From Pseudomonas putida (GTDB lineage Bacteria; Pseudomonadota; Gammaproteobacteria; Pseudomonadales; Pseudomonadaceae): a stretch of DNA of 64,000 bases. How positions within the stretch are numbered: the first letter of the stretch is position 1; every line of letters starts with the position of its first letter. Position numbers and translations under genes: made by a program. Positions 27,897 through 37,515 of this stretch are shown one piece after another. The stretch is from assembly GCA_041879295.1 (NCBI GenBank), contig CP047152.1:618501-682500 (forward strand), in the 5' to 3' direction. A model generated the notes under the pieces. That model made no database searches and was not told where the DNA came from. It saw nothing but the letters and a program-made list of their open reading frames with translations.

Positions 27897-28095
27897 CTAG
27901 AAAAGCACTGCCGCCATTTTTAAAGTAGTTACGCTCTTTGCTTGCAGCGTGCATGTTGCTAAGTACTGAGACACCTGATGGCGCGGGTGGAGGGTACATG
28001 ATGGCTCCTTGCTCATAGGCCGTTGGTGTGAGCCCCCTCCATGGGTTCTGCTTTTATCGGCCAGAGGCTTGGAAGCAGTCAATCGAGCATATTTT

Positions 28096-29451
28096 TCATA
28101 TTGTGTTTCCGGGCCCTGTGACCCACTTGTCCTCCAGTTTCAGTTTCCATCCAACCCACCCCAACGTCACCGCCCGCAACCCCATGAACCCAAGAAACGC
28201 CATCCACAACCCATGGTTGCCCAACCCGCTCATGGCCACTGCCACCGGCAGCGCAATCAACACCGAAACCAGCATTGCATTTCGCATTTCCCGCGCCCGG
28301 GTCGCGCCGATGAACAAGCCATCCAGCAAGTAACTCCACACCGCGATCAACGGCAGCAACGCCAGGTAGGGCAAATACGGATAAGCCGCCGCCCGCACAC
28401 TTTCGATGTCGGTCTGCAAGTCGATGAACAGGTGCCCACCCAGCAGGAACAGCCCGGCAAAGCCCAGGCTGGTGATCAGCGACCAGCCGCAGGCCACCAC
28501 CAGCGAGCGACGTAGGGTGTCGCGGTCACGGGCACCAATGGCATGGCCGCACAAGGCCTCCACCGCATGGGCCAGCCCATCCAGCGCATAGGCCGTCAGT
28601 AGCAGGCCATTGAGCAACAGGGCGTTGGCTGCCACGGTCGCTTCGCCCAGGCGCGCGCCTTGCACGGTAATCAGCAGGAAGACCAGTTGCAGCGCCAGGC
28701 TGCGCAGGAAGATATCGCGGTTCACCGCCAGCAGTGGCCTCCAGGCCTGCCAGCGCTTGAGCGCTGCCCACACGATCTGCCCCGGGTAGGCCCGCAGGGC
28801 CGGCCGGGTCAAGGCCAGGCCGAGCAGGGCGGCACTCCATTCGGCAATCACCGACGCCCGCGCCGAGCCCAGTACGCCCCAGTCCAGGCCCAGCACGAAC
28901 CACAGGTTCAAGGCGATGTTCAGCAGGTTGGTGGTCAGCAGGATTGCCAGTGGTGCCCTGGCGTTCTGGGTGCCGAGGAACCAGCCGACCAGCGCGTAAC
29001 TGGCCAGCGCCGCAGGCAGGCCAAGCAGGCGGGTATGGAAGAAGTCTTCGGTGGATTGCTGCAGGGCTGCGCTGGGTTGCATCGCATGAAGTGCCAGCTG
29101 GCTGAAGGGCAGGGCCAGCAGGCCGATCAACAGGGCGAAGCCGACCGCCAGCAGCAGCCCTTGCACCAGTACCTGGCGTAACGCGGCACCGTCGCCACGG
29201 CCGGCAGCCTGAGCAGCGAAACCGGTGGAGCCCATGCGCAGGAAGCCCATCAGGCCGACCATGAAGGTGAACAAGGTGGCGCCCACGGCCACGGCGCCCA
29301 GCTGGTGGGCGTGCGGAAGATGGCCGATGACCGTGCTGTCGACCAGCGCCACCAGCGGTACCGAGATGTTTGACAGGATCATCGGCGCGGCTAGCGCCCA
29401 GACCTTGCGGTGGGTGGGGCGGTGGCGCCAGTCGGCAGCGAGTTGGGGCAT
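28096..29451 (-). CDS. MATE family efflux transporter (DinF-like)
   Basis: About 451 residues with roughly 12 hydrophobic segments. MATE proteins export cationic or toxic compounds using a proton or sodium gradient. Typical parts: N-terminal WALAAPMILSNISVPLVALVDSTVIGHL and the repeat of the same layout in the second half (ALDGLAHAVEALCGHAIGARD). The DinF subgroup is suggested by these motifs. I place the start at 29451 (MPQLAADW); an ATG two codons earlier (29457) is equally possible. The frame upstream is REP sequence. The type-44 toxin gene starts about 97 bp downstream on the same strand. Confidence 0.9.
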   Translation of the reverse strand: MPQLAADWRHRPTHRKVWALAAPMILSNISVPLVALVDSTVIGHLPHAHQLGAVAVGATLFTFMVGLMGFLRMGSTGFAAQAAGRGDGAALRQVLVQGLLLAVGFALLIGLLALPFSQLALHAMQPSAALQQSTEDFFHTRLLGLPAALASYALVGWFLGTQNARAPLAILLTTNLLNIALNLWFVLGLDWGVLGSARASVIAEWSAALLGLALTRPALRAYPGQIVWAALKRWQAWRPLLAVNRDIFLRSLALQLVFLLITVQGARLGEATVAANALLLNGLLLTAYALDGLAHAVEALCGHAIGARDRDTLRRSLVVACGWSLITSLGFAGLFLLGGHLFIDLQTDIESVRAAAYPYLPYLALLPLIAVWSYLLDGLFIGATRAREMRNAMLVSVLIALPVAVAMSGLGNHGLWMAFLGFMGLRAVTLGWVGWKLKLEDKWVTGPGNTI

Positions 29452-29470
29452 GTGCATTCCATGAGATCTT

Positions 29471-29589
29471 GGGGCCGCTGTGTGCCCCTTCGCGAGCTTG
29501 CGCGCCCCCACAGGAAAGTGTTGCTCTTGCGGCCGACGCCAAACCTGTGGGAGCGGGCAAGCCCGCGAAGGGGCGCAACGCGGCCCCCT
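29471..29589. repeat. REP pair between the divergent MATE and alpha-2-macroglobulin genes
   Basis: GGCCGCTGTGTGCCCCTTCG with CGAGCTTGCGCGCCCCCACAGG, then the inverted unit CCTGTGGGAGCGGGCAAGCC followed by CGCGAAGGGGC. They occupy about half of the 281-bp gap; the remaining 140 bp before 29733 must hold the alpha-2-macroglobulin promoter (a TATAGT lies at 29687-29692). Confidence 0.8.
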
Positions 29590-29732
29590 TTTAACGAATG
29601 GCCACAGTGTACCGACCAGGCAACCATTTAGCGCGACCATGGTCTGACCTGGCGCGCAACAACAGGTGCTGCACCCGACGTTGCGCTATAGTTGCTGCCC
29701 TCACGTACACGCTGCCCAAGAGTTCCTATCTC

Positions 29733-32700
29733 ATGTTCAACAAAGGATTGTTGCTGGCCTGCGCGCTGGCGTTGCTCAGTGCCTGTGACTCTTCCACGCC
29801 GGGCAAGCCGGCGCCGGTCGAGAAGTCTGTGGCCTCCGCGCCCGCCGAAGCCTCCGCCCCCAAGCGTGAGGACCCGGCTTTGCTCGCCAAGCGCTATGAG
29901 GGCCGCGAACTCACGGTGCTGGACGTATCGGAAGTGCAGCTCGATGGCGCGGCAACGCTGTCGATCAGCTTTTCCGTACCGCTGGATGCCAAGCAGGACT
30001 TCACCAACAAAGTGCACCTGGTCGACACCGTCAAAGGCAAGCTCGACGGTGCCTGGGAACTTTCCGACAACCAGATGGAGCTGCGCTTGCGCCACCTGGA
30101 GCCGCAGCGCAAGCTGGTGCTGACCGTCGACAAGGGGCTGCTGGCAGTCAATGGCAAGCAGCTGGACAGCGAGTCGATCACCCGCCTGGAAACCCGCGAC
30201 ATGCAGCCGACCATCGGCTTTGCCAGCCGCGGCTCGCTGCTGCCTACGCGTCTGGCCGAAGGCCTGCCGGTGATTGCCCTGAACGTCGACAAGGTGGATG
30301 TCGAGTTCTTTCGCGTCAAGCCAGACATGCTCTCGACTTTCCTGGCCAACTGGGGGCGCAACAGCAGCCTGTACTACTACCAGTCCAAGGAAACCCTGGA
30401 CATGGCCGAGCTGGTCTACAGCGGCCGCTTCGATCTCAACCCGGCACGCAACACGCGTGAGACCGTGTTGTTGCCAATTGCCGGCATCAAGCCGTTGCAG
30501 GCGCCAGGTGTGTACCTGGCCGTGATGCGCGCCTCGGGTACCTACGATTATTCTCAGCCGGCAACCCTGTTCACCCTTAGCGACATCGGCGTGTCGGCCC
30601 ACCGCTACCGCGACCGCATCGACGTGTTTGCTCAAGCCCTGGAAGGCGGCAAAGCGTTGAGCGACGTCAACCTGGAAATCCATGATGAAAAGGGCAAGCT
30701 GCTGGCCCAGGCCACTACCGATGGCAAGGGGCATGCCCAGCTGCCAATCACGCCCAAGGCCGATACCCTGATCGCCACCCAGGGCGTGCATACCACGTTG
30801 TTGCGCCTGAACACCGCAGCCCTGGACCTGGCCGAATTCGACATCACCGGGCCTCAGGCCAACCCGCTGCAGTTCTTCATCTTCGGCCCGCGCGACCTGT
30901 ACCGCCCGGGTGAGACGGTGCTGCTCAACGGTTTGCTGCGCGACCAGGACGGCAAGCCGGTCAAAGCCCAACCGGTGAGCGTGGAAGTGCGTCGCCCGGA
31001 TGAACAGGTGAGCCGCAAGTTCGTCTGGGAAGCCGACAGCAATGGCTTGTACCAGTACCAGTTGCAATTGGCCACCGAGGCCCCGACGGGCCGTTGGCAA
31101 CTGCTGCTCGACCTGGGGGGCGGGCGCAAGCAGGTCTATGAATTTCTCGTCGAAGACTTCCTGCCCGAGCGCCTCGCGCTGGAACTCAAGGGCAGCAGCA
31201 AACCGCTTTCGCCGGATGAAGATGCGCGCATCCAGGTCAATGGCCGTTACCTCTATGGCGCCCCGGCCGCCGGCAATCGCCTGAGCGGTCAGGCCTATGT
31301 ACGCCCGCTGCGTGAGGCGGTACCGGCGTTGCCTGGCTACCAGTTCGGTTCGGTCACCGAAACCGATCTGAAGCAGGACCTGGAACTGGACGAGGTCACC
31401 CTTGACCAGGCCGGCAAGGCGGTGGTCGATATCGAAAGCCGTTGGGCCGAAGCCCGCTCTCCGCTGCAACTGACCGTGCAGGCCAGCCTGCAGGAGTCGG
31501 GTGGCCGGCCGATCACCCGGCGCCTGGAGCAGCCTATCTGGCCGGCTGAGCGCCTGCCGGGCCTGCGAGGCCTGTTCGAAGGTGATGAAACTGATAGCAA
31601 CGGGCCGGTGGAATTTGAATTCCTGCTGGCCGACCGCGACGGTCACAAACTGGCGGCCGATGCGCTCAAGGTGCGCCTTGTTCGCGAACGCCGCGATTAC
31701 TACTGGAATTACTCGCAAAGTGACGGCTGGAGTTACGCCTACAATGAGAAATTCCTGACCCAGAACGAAGAGACGATCAGCGTCAAGGCAGGTTCCACTG
31801 CCAAGCTCAGCTTCCAGGTTGAATGGGGCCCTTACCGCGTCGAGGTCGAAGACCCGCAGACCGGTCTGGTATCCAGCGAGCGCTTCTGGGCCGGCTATCG
31901 CGCCCAGGACAACGCTGAGGGCGGCGCGGTGCGACCGGACCAGGTCAAGCTGGCGCTGGACAAACCCTCCTACGCCGATGGCGCTACCGCCAAGGTCACC
32001 GTCACCCCGCCCGCTGCGGGCAGTGGCTACCTGATGATCGAGTCCAGCGATGGCCCGCTGTGGTGGCAGGAAATCGATGTGCCCGCCGAAGGCAAGACCT
32101 TTGACGTGCAACTGGACAAGGCCTGGGCCCGCCACGATCTGTACATCAGCGCGTTGGTTATCCGCCCTGGTGAGCGCAAGGCCAATGCCACGCCCAAGCG
32201 CGCCGTGGGCGTGCTGCACCTGCCGCTGGACCGCGCCGAGCGCAAGCTTGCGCTGAGCCTGCAGGCACCGGAGAAAATGCGACCGAAACAGCCGTTGACG
32301 GTGAAGATCAAGGCCGCTAACGCCGATGGCAGTGTGCCCAAACAGGTGCATGTGCTGTTGTCGGCGGTGGACGTGGGCATCCTCAACATCACCGATTTCA
32401 AAACCCCCGACCCGTTCGCCAGCCTGTTCGGGCGCAAGGCCTATGGTGCCGATCAACTGGACATCTACGGCCAATTGATCGAGGCCGGGCAGGGCCGCCT
32501 GGCCAGCCTGGCGTTCGGTGGTGACGCAGCGATGGCCAAGGGGGGCAAGCGACCCAACACTACGGTAACCATCGTCGCCCAACAGAGCCTGCCGGTGACG
32601 CTGGACGACAAGGGTGAGGGCCAGGCCACGGTCGATATCCCCGACTTCAACGGCGAACTGCGGTTGATGGCCCAGGCCTGGACCGAAGAGCACTTCGGCA

Positions 32701-34634
32701 TGGCCGAAGGCAAGACCGTGGTCGCCGCACCGTTGATTGCCGAGCTTTCGGCCCCGCGCTTCCTGGCCGGTGGCGACCGTACCAGCCTGGCACTGGACCT
32801 GGCCAACCTGTCCGGCCGCGCTCAGCAACTGAGCGTCGAAATCACCACGGATGGGCAACTGAGCCTGGCGGCCAATGCCGTGCAGAGCGTTAACCTGGCC
32901 GAAGGGCAGCGCTCGACGCTGATGATTCCGGTGCAGGCCCAGGGTGGTCTGGGGCAGGGCAAGGTGCATGTCCGGGTGACTGGCCTGCAACTGCCGAACG
33001 AGCCGATCACAGCGTTCGAGCGTGAGTGGACGCTGGGCGTGCGACCGGCCTACCCGGCAATGCTCAAGCACTACCGTGTGGCCCTGAAGGACCAGCCGTG
33101 GACCCTGCCCGAAGCAGACCTGGCCGCCTTCGAACCCGCTGGCCTGGAAGCCAGCCTGGCCTTGTCGAGCCGGCCGCCGCTGAACCTTGCCGAGCAGATT
33201 CGCGCGCTGCAAGCCTACCCCTACGGCTGCCTCGAACAGACCACCAGTGGCCTGTACCCCTCGCTGTACGCCGATGCCGACAGCCTCAAGCGCCTGGGCA
33301 TCAAGGGCGAGCCGGCGGATGTGCGCAAGCGCAAGATCGAAATGGGCATCGAGCACTTGCTGGGGATGCAGCGCTACAACGGCAGCTTTGGCCTGTGGAG
33401 TTCGGACAGCGAAGAAGAGTACTGGCTCACCGCCTATGTTACCGACTTCCTGCTGCGTGCCCGTGACCAAGGTTACGGCGTGCCTGCCGAGGCACTGAAG
33501 AAGGCCAGTGAGCGCCTGCTGCGTTACCTGCAGGAACGCAACCTGATCGAAGTCGACTACAGCGAAAATGCCGACCACACGCGCTTTGCCGTGCAGGCCT
33601 ATGCGGCGCTGGTGCTGTCGCGCAGCCAGCAGGCGCCGTTGGGGGCCCTGCGCGGCCTGTTCGAACGTCGCGCCGATGCCCGCTCCGGTCTGCCGCTGGT
33701 ACAACTGGCGGTGGCGCTGGACAAAATGGGCGACAAACCGCGTGCCGAGCAAGCCTTGCAGGCGGGCCTGGGCATCAGCCGTGGCAAAGGCTGGCTGGCC
33801 GATTACGGCAGCGCCCTGCGTGACCAGGCGCTGATCCTGGCACTGCTGCAGGAAAGCAACCTGGCCAGCAGCCAGGTCGATCAGCGCCTGTTCGCGTTGT
33901 CGGATGAACTGGCGGCCAACCGTTGGCTGTCGACCCAAGAGCGCAATGCACTGTTCCTCGCGGGCCGTGGCCTGCTGGGCAAGCCGGAAGGCCAGTGGCA
34001 GGCACGCCTGGACAGCGCCGGTGAAGTGCGCGAGTTGAACAATGCCGAGGCCGGTATGAAGCTGGAAGGCCCGTTACTGGCCTCGCCACTGAGCGTGCAG
34101 AACGAGGGCAGCGAGACGTTGTACCAGCAGCTGACTCTGTCGGGCTACCCACGACAGGCGCCTGCTGCTGGCGGCAACGGCCTGCAGATTCGCAGAGAGT
34201 ACCTGGGCATGAATGGCCAGCCGCTGGACCTGCACAACCTGCGCAGTGGCGACCTTGTGCTCGTGCACCTGGCGCTGAAAGCTGAGGACCGCGTGCCGGA
34301 CGCGCTGGTGGTGGACCTGCTGCCGGCAGGCCTGGAGCTGGAAAACCAGAACCTGGCTCAAAGCGCCGCCAGCCTGGACAATGCCAGCAGTGCAGTGAAG
34401 GCGTGGCGCGAGTCGATGCAGAACGCCAGCGTGGTGCATCAGGAGTATCGTGATGATCGTTATGTCGCGGCGCTCAAGCTCGACGGCTATGGCACCACCC
34501 ACCTGCTGTACCTGGCGCGAGCGGTGACCCCTGGCACCTACCGCGTGCCGCCGCCGCAGGTCGAGTCGATGTATCGGCCGAACTTGCAGGCCGTGGGGGA
34601 TGGGCAAGGGGAGATGACCGTGAAAGCCCGCTGA
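29733..34634 (+). CDS. Bacterial alpha-2-macroglobulin lipoprotein (YfhM-like)
   Basis: 1633 residues. A lipoprotein signal with lipobox LLSAC (Cys18) anchors the protein at the envelope. The long series of macroglobulin domains is followed by the thioester motif CLEQ at residues 1166-1169 (YPYGCLEQTTSGLYPSLY), so this copy is of the thioester-bearing, covalent-trap type. Family members are thought to trap foreign proteases entering the periplasm and work with PBP1C in repair of damaged envelope. The pbpC gene lies just downstream. The ATG at 29733 begins the signal peptide. Confidence 0.95.
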   Translation: MFNKGLLLACALALLSACDSSTPGKPAPVEKSVASAPAEASAPKREDPALLAKRYEGRELTVLDVSEVQLDGAATLSISFSVPLDAKQDFTNKVHLVDTVKGKLDGAWELSDNQMELRLRHLEPQRKLVLTVDKGLLAVNGKQLDSESITRLETRDMQPTIGFASRGSLLPTRLAEGLPVIALNVDKVDVEFFRVKPDMLSTFLANWGRNSSLYYYQSKETLDMAELVYSGRFDLNPARNTRETVLLPIAGIKPLQAPGVYLAVMRASGTYDYSQPATLFTLSDIGVSAHRYRDRIDVFAQALEGGKALSDVNLEIHDEKGKLLAQATTDGKGHAQLPITPKADTLIATQGVHTTLLRLNTAALDLAEFDITGPQANPLQFFIFGPRDLYRPGETVLLNGLLRDQDGKPVKAQPVSVEVRRPDEQVSRKFVWEADSNGLYQYQLQLATEAPTGRWQLLLDLGGGRKQVYEFLVEDFLPERLALELKGSSKPLSPDEDARIQVNGRYLYGAPAAGNRLSGQAYVRPLREAVPALPGYQFGSVTETDLKQDLELDEVTLDQAGKAVVDIESRWAEARSPLQLTVQASLQESGGRPITRRLEQPIWPAERLPGLRGLFEGDETDSNGPVEFEFLLADRDGHKLAADALKVRLVRERRDYYWNYSQSDGWSYAYNEKFLTQNEETISVKAGSTAKLSFQVEWGPYRVEVEDPQTGLVSSERFWAGYRAQDNAEGGAVRPDQVKLALDKPSYADGATAKVTVTPPAAGSGYLMIESSDGPLWWQEIDVPAEGKTFDVQLDKAWARHDLYISALVIRPGERKANATPKRAVGVLHLPLDRAERKLALSLQAPEKMRPKQPLTVKIKAANADGSVPKQVHVLLSAVDVGILNITDFKTPDPFASLFGRKAYGADQLDIYGQLIEAGQGRLASLAFGGDAAMAKGGKRPNTTVTIVAQQSLPVTLDDKGEGQATVDIPDFNGELRLMAQAWTEEHFGMAEGKTVVAAPLIAELSAPRFLAGGDRTSLALDLANLSGRAQQLSVEITTDGQLSLAANAVQSVNLAEGQRSTLMIPVQAQGGLGQGKVHVRVTGLQLPNEPITAFEREWTLGVRPAYPAMLKHYRVALKDQPWTLPEADLAAFEPAGLEASLALSSRPPLNLAEQIRALQAYPYGCLEQTTSGLYPSLYADADSLKRLGIKGEPADVRKRKIEMGIEHLLGMQRYNGSFGLWSSDSEEEYWLTAYVTDFLLRARDQGYGVPAEALKKASERLLRYLQERNLIEVDYSENADHTRFAVQAYAALVLSRSQQAPLGALRGLFERRADARSGLPLVQLAVALDKMGDKPRAEQALQAGLGISRGKGWLADYGSALRDQALILALLQESNLASSQVDQRLFALSDELAANRWLSTQERNALFLAGRGLLGKPEGQWQARLDSAGEVRELNNAEAGMKLEGPLLASPLSVQNEGSETLYQQLTLSGYPRQAPAAGGNGLQIRREYLGMNGQPLDLHNLRSGDLVLVHLALKAEDRVPDALVVDLLPAGLELENQNLAQSAASLDNASSAVKAWRESMQNASVVHQEYRDDRYVAALKLDGYGTTHLLYLARAVTPGTYRVPPPQVESMYRPNLQAVGDGQGEMTVKAR

Positions 34635-34649
34635 CGCAGCACGCTTATC

Positions 34650-34678
34650 TGCAGGAGCAGCCGCGTGCTGCTCCTGCA
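34650..34678 (+). terminator. Perfect 12-bp hairpin after the alpha-2-macroglobulin gene
   Basis: TGCAGGAGCAGC-cgcgt-GCTGCTCCTGCA. It lies between two converging genes and probably ends both transcripts, although no T run follows. Confidence 0.65.
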
Positions 34679-34697
34679 AGGGTATGCCATTGTGCGT

Positions 34698-34991
34698 TCA
34701 GTGAATCACCCAGCTCATCACCCATAGCCCCAGCACCAGCCAGATGATCCCGAGGATGATCGAGGCGCGCATGAATGCGCGGATTGCCGAGTACAGCAGC
34801 ATCAGGCCGATGATCAGGGCCAGGATGCTCAGCAGCGAGGTGTCCATGCCCAAGGTGCGCGACAGACCATCGATGAAGTTGCCACCGGCATTGGCCAGCA
34901 GGTTGAACAGCCCGCTCAATGCGTCGACGATGAAGCGGATCAACGACCCCAGTGCCTGGCCCAGCCACTCGAAAAAACCTTCTACATGCAT
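34698..34991 (-). CDS. Small inner-membrane protein of unknown function
   Basis: 97 residues. An amphipathic N-terminal part (MHVEGFFEWLGQALGSLIRF) and a hydrophobic C-terminal half with two probable membrane segments (LLSILALIIGLMLLYSAIRA and ASIILGIIWLVLGLWVMSWV). The ATG at 34991 is preceded by a GGAAG. It sits on the minus strand between the alpha-2-macroglobulin and pbpC genes, with its 5' end facing pbpC. No family recognised. Confidence 0.72.
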   Translation of the reverse strand: MHVEGFFEWLGQALGSLIRFIVDALSGLFNLLANAGGNFIDGLSRTLGMDTSLLSILALIIGLMLLYSAIRAFMRASIILGIIWLVLGLWVMSWVIH

Positions 34992-35068
34992 AGTTGCTTC
35001 CTGATGAAAAAATCGGCGAGGTTGTCGTCCCAAAGCCTTTGGCCATTACCTGGCCAGGTCGGTTCCCG

Positions 35069-37423
35069 ATGCCAAGCTTAGCGCGACCACGCAGCCGTGC
35101 GGGCAGGTTGTTGCGTGCTGCATTGATCAGTTTGCTGGTGCTGGGCGGCCTGTTGTGGCTGGCTGATCGTATCTGGCCGCTGCCGCTGCCGGGTGATGAC
35201 CTGGCCCGGGTAGTGCTGGCCGAAGACGGCACGCCGTTGTGGCGCTTTGCTGATGCTGATGGCGTGTGGCGCTACCCCGTAAGCCCCGAAGAGGTTTCGC
35301 CGCTTTACCTGCAGGCCTTGCTGACTTACGAGGACCGTTGGTTCTACAACCACCCAGGGGTCAACCCGCTGGCCTTGGCCCGCGCGGCCTGGCTGAACCT
35401 GCGCGGCTGGCGTGTCGTGTCGGGCGGCAGCACATTGTCGATGCAGGTGGCACGCCTGCTCGACCCGCACGACCGTACCCTGGTTGGCAAACTGCGCCAG
35501 CTATGGCGCACGTTGCAGCTGGAATGGCACTTGTCCAAGCGCGACATCCTGCAGATCTACCTGAACCGCGCACCTTTCGGCGGCACGCTTCAGGGCGTGG
35601 CGGCAGCCAGCTGGGCGTACCTGGGCAAGTCGCCCCTGCACCTGACACCTGCCGAAGCGGCACTGCTGGCCGTGCTGCCCCAGGCACCCAGCCGGCTGCG
35701 CCCGGACCGCCACCCCGAGCGTGCCCAGCGTGCCCGGGACAAGGTGCTGCAGCGCCTGGCTGAATACCAGGTGTGGCCGGCCCAGCAAATTCGCGAGGCG
35801 GCCGAGGAGCCGCTGGTGTTGGCGCCACGCCAGGAGCCGGCCCTGGCGCCATTACTGGCCCGGCGCCTGAACAGCGCTGACAGCCCGCCGCTGATCCGTA
35901 CCACGCTTGACGCCGCGCTTCAGCGGCGCCTCGAAGACTTGCTGCTGGGCTGGCGCGCGCGGCTGCCGGAGCGTACTTCGGCCGCCATTCTGGTGGTTGA
36001 AGCGCAGAGCATGGCGGTGCGCGCGTACCTGGGCTCGGTAGATTTGTCTGATGAGCGCCGCTTTGGCCATGTCGACATGGTGCGCTCGCTACGTTCGCCC
36101 GGCTCCACCCTCAAGCCTTTTCTCTACGGCATGGCGCTGGACGATGGCCTGATCCATTCCGAATCGCTGTTGCAGGATGTTCCGCGACGCTACGGCGACT
36201 ACCGCCCCGGCAACTTCTCCATGGGTTTCAGCGGGCCTGTGTCGGCCAGCTCGGCGCTGGCCCTGTCGCTCAACCTGCCCGCCGTGCAATTGCTGGAAGC
36301 CTACGGCCCGAAACGCTTTGCCGCGCAACTGCGCATGGCGGGCATGCCGCTGATACTGCCGCCCCTTGCCGAGCCCAACCTGTCGTTGATCCTGGGCGGT
36401 GCCGGCAGCCGGCTGGAAGACCTGGTCGGCGGCTACGCGGCGCTGGCGCGGGGGGGCAACAGTGCGCAGGTGCGCCTGCAGCCACAGGCCCCCTTGGTGG
36501 AGCACCGGTTGCTGTCGCCAGGGGCGGCGTGGATCATCCGGCGTATCCTCAGTGGCCAGGCGCGCCCGGACCGCGACCCGCACGCCGAACTGGTGCAGCG
36601 CCCGCAACTGGCCTGGAAAACCGGCACCAGCTACGGCTTTCGCGATGCCTGGTCGATTGGCGTGGGGCCGCGCTACCTGATCGGCGTATGGATTGGCCGC
36701 CCCGACGGTACACCGGTACCCGGGCAGTTCGGCCTGGCGTCGGCGGCGCCGCTGATGTTGCAGGTGCACGATCTGTTGAGCAATCGCGACAGCCAACGCG
36801 GCATCAGCGTCCCTGTAGAGCGGGTACCTGCGAATATCGGTGTTGCGGCGATCTGTTGGCCGCTGGGCCAGCCGATGAGCAAGCAGGACACCAACTGTCG
36901 GCGTCAGCGCTTTGCATGGACCCTGGACGGCACCACGCCGCCAACCTTGCAGGCAGCCGACCAGCCGCTGGGCCTGGGCTTGCGTGAAAAGGTGTGGGTC
37001 AACGAGCAGGGCTTGCGGGTCGATGGTAGCTGCCCGGGCGCCAGGGCTCGTGACATCGCCCTGTGGCCGGCGCCGCTGGAACCGTGGCTACCCCGTGTCG
37101 AGCGGCGCCTGGCGCGATTGCCGGCCATCGACCCGGCCTGCCCGCCGCAGGCGCCGGCCAGTGCACCACCGCTGTCGATCGTCGGCGTGCGCCCAGGCGA
37201 CAATCTGCGTCGCCCGGCCACCAGCACTGAGCCGCTGCAATTGCAGCTCTCTGCCTTGGGTGGTGGTGGACGGCGCTGGTGGTTCCTCAACGGCCAGCCG
37301 CTGGGTGAAACCCAAGGGCAGGACAGCCTGTTGCTGCGTTTGCCACAGGTCGGGCAGGCTGAACTCAGCGCGCTGGACGAAAGCGGTCAGACGGCGCGGG
37401 TGGCGTTCCAGGTCAGCGAGTAG
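35069..37423 (+). CDS. pbpC: Penicillin-binding protein 1C (bifunctional glycosyltransferase/transpeptidase)
   Basis: 784 residues. One N-terminal membrane anchor (LLRAALISLLVLGGLLWLAD). The GT51 glycosyltransferase part contains LTYEDRWFYNHPGVNPLALARA and GGSTLSMQVARLL. The transpeptidase part has SPGSTLKPF with catalytic Ser346 and Lys349, and the KTG triad at Lys517. A C-terminal BiPBP_C domain (about residues 690-784) confirms PBP1C. The start at 35069 gives a short Arg-rich cytoplasmic tail; a TTG 25 codons upstream is an alternative. The pairing with an alpha-2-macroglobulin gene is well known in proteobacteria. Confidence 0.95.
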   Translation: MPSLARPRSRAGRLLRAALISLLVLGGLLWLADRIWPLPLPGDDLARVVLAEDGTPLWRFADADGVWRYPVSPEEVSPLYLQALLTYEDRWFYNHPGVNPLALARAAWLNLRGWRVVSGGSTLSMQVARLLDPHDRTLVGKLRQLWRTLQLEWHLSKRDILQIYLNRAPFGGTLQGVAAASWAYLGKSPLHLTPAEAALLAVLPQAPSRLRPDRHPERAQRARDKVLQRLAEYQVWPAQQIREAAEEPLVLAPRQEPALAPLLARRLNSADSPPLIRTTLDAALQRRLEDLLLGWRARLPERTSAAILVVEAQSMAVRAYLGSVDLSDERRFGHVDMVRSLRSPGSTLKPFLYGMALDDGLIHSESLLQDVPRRYGDYRPGNFSMGFSGPVSASSALALSLNLPAVQLLEAYGPKRFAAQLRMAGMPLILPPLAEPNLSLILGGAGSRLEDLVGGYAALARGGNSAQVRLQPQAPLVEHRLLSPGAAWIIRRILSGQARPDRDPHAELVQRPQLAWKTGTSYGFRDAWSIGVGPRYLIGVWIGRPDGTPVPGQFGLASAAPLMLQVHDLLSNRDSQRGISVPVERVPANIGVAAICWPLGQPMSKQDTNCRRQRFAWTLDGTTPPTLQAADQPLGLGLREKVWVNEQGLRVDGSCPGARARDIALWPAPLEPWLPRVERRLARLPAIDPACPPQAPASAPPLSIVGVRPGDNLRRPATSTEPLQLQLSALGGGGRRWWFLNGQPLGETQGQDSLLLRLPQVGQAELSALDESGQTARVAFQVSE

Positions 37424-37515
37424 ATGTTCGACGGCAGCCGGGCCAGCACCTACGCTTGCAAGTGACGGGTGTGGCCGGCTGGTGCCCCGCAACCCATGGG
37501 AACATGGAGTGCCCT

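Larger units (their letters stand above)
26417..27999 (-). pseudogene. Polymorphic toxin type 44 (Ntox44) gene, interrupted by an IS5-family element
   Basis: Two pieces, 27999-27898 (34 codons) and 26701-26417 (94 codons plus stop), become one 128-residue frame when the IS and one CTAG copy are removed. The junction then reads NGGSAFL/VSWFYSK. The start ATG (27999) has AAGGAG five bases upstream. The protein contains the type-44 signature WFYSKVRNRGEWDYKQQG, FGNFNYGATG-like LGNFNYGATGTAAG, GWAQSRAGTS and SPYGDDPEDQ, a family predicted to act as an RNase toxin. No Rhs or PAAR carrier is present, so it was a stand-alone toxin or an orphan cargo. The 3' end overlaps the putative immunity gene. 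As it stands it cannot make the full protein; a GTG at 26701 could start the C-terminal part. Confidence 0.8.

Noticed and set aside
27897..28082. 61-codon frame at the right border of the IS
   Set aside because: It lies in a different frame from the toxin, has no RBS, and ends exactly at the IS target duplication.
29628..33938. 1436-codon open frame antisense to the alpha-2-macroglobulin gene
   Set aside because: It is a shadow frame of a high-GC gene. It has no start signal or family motif, while the sense frame has a signal peptide and the CLEQ thioester motif.
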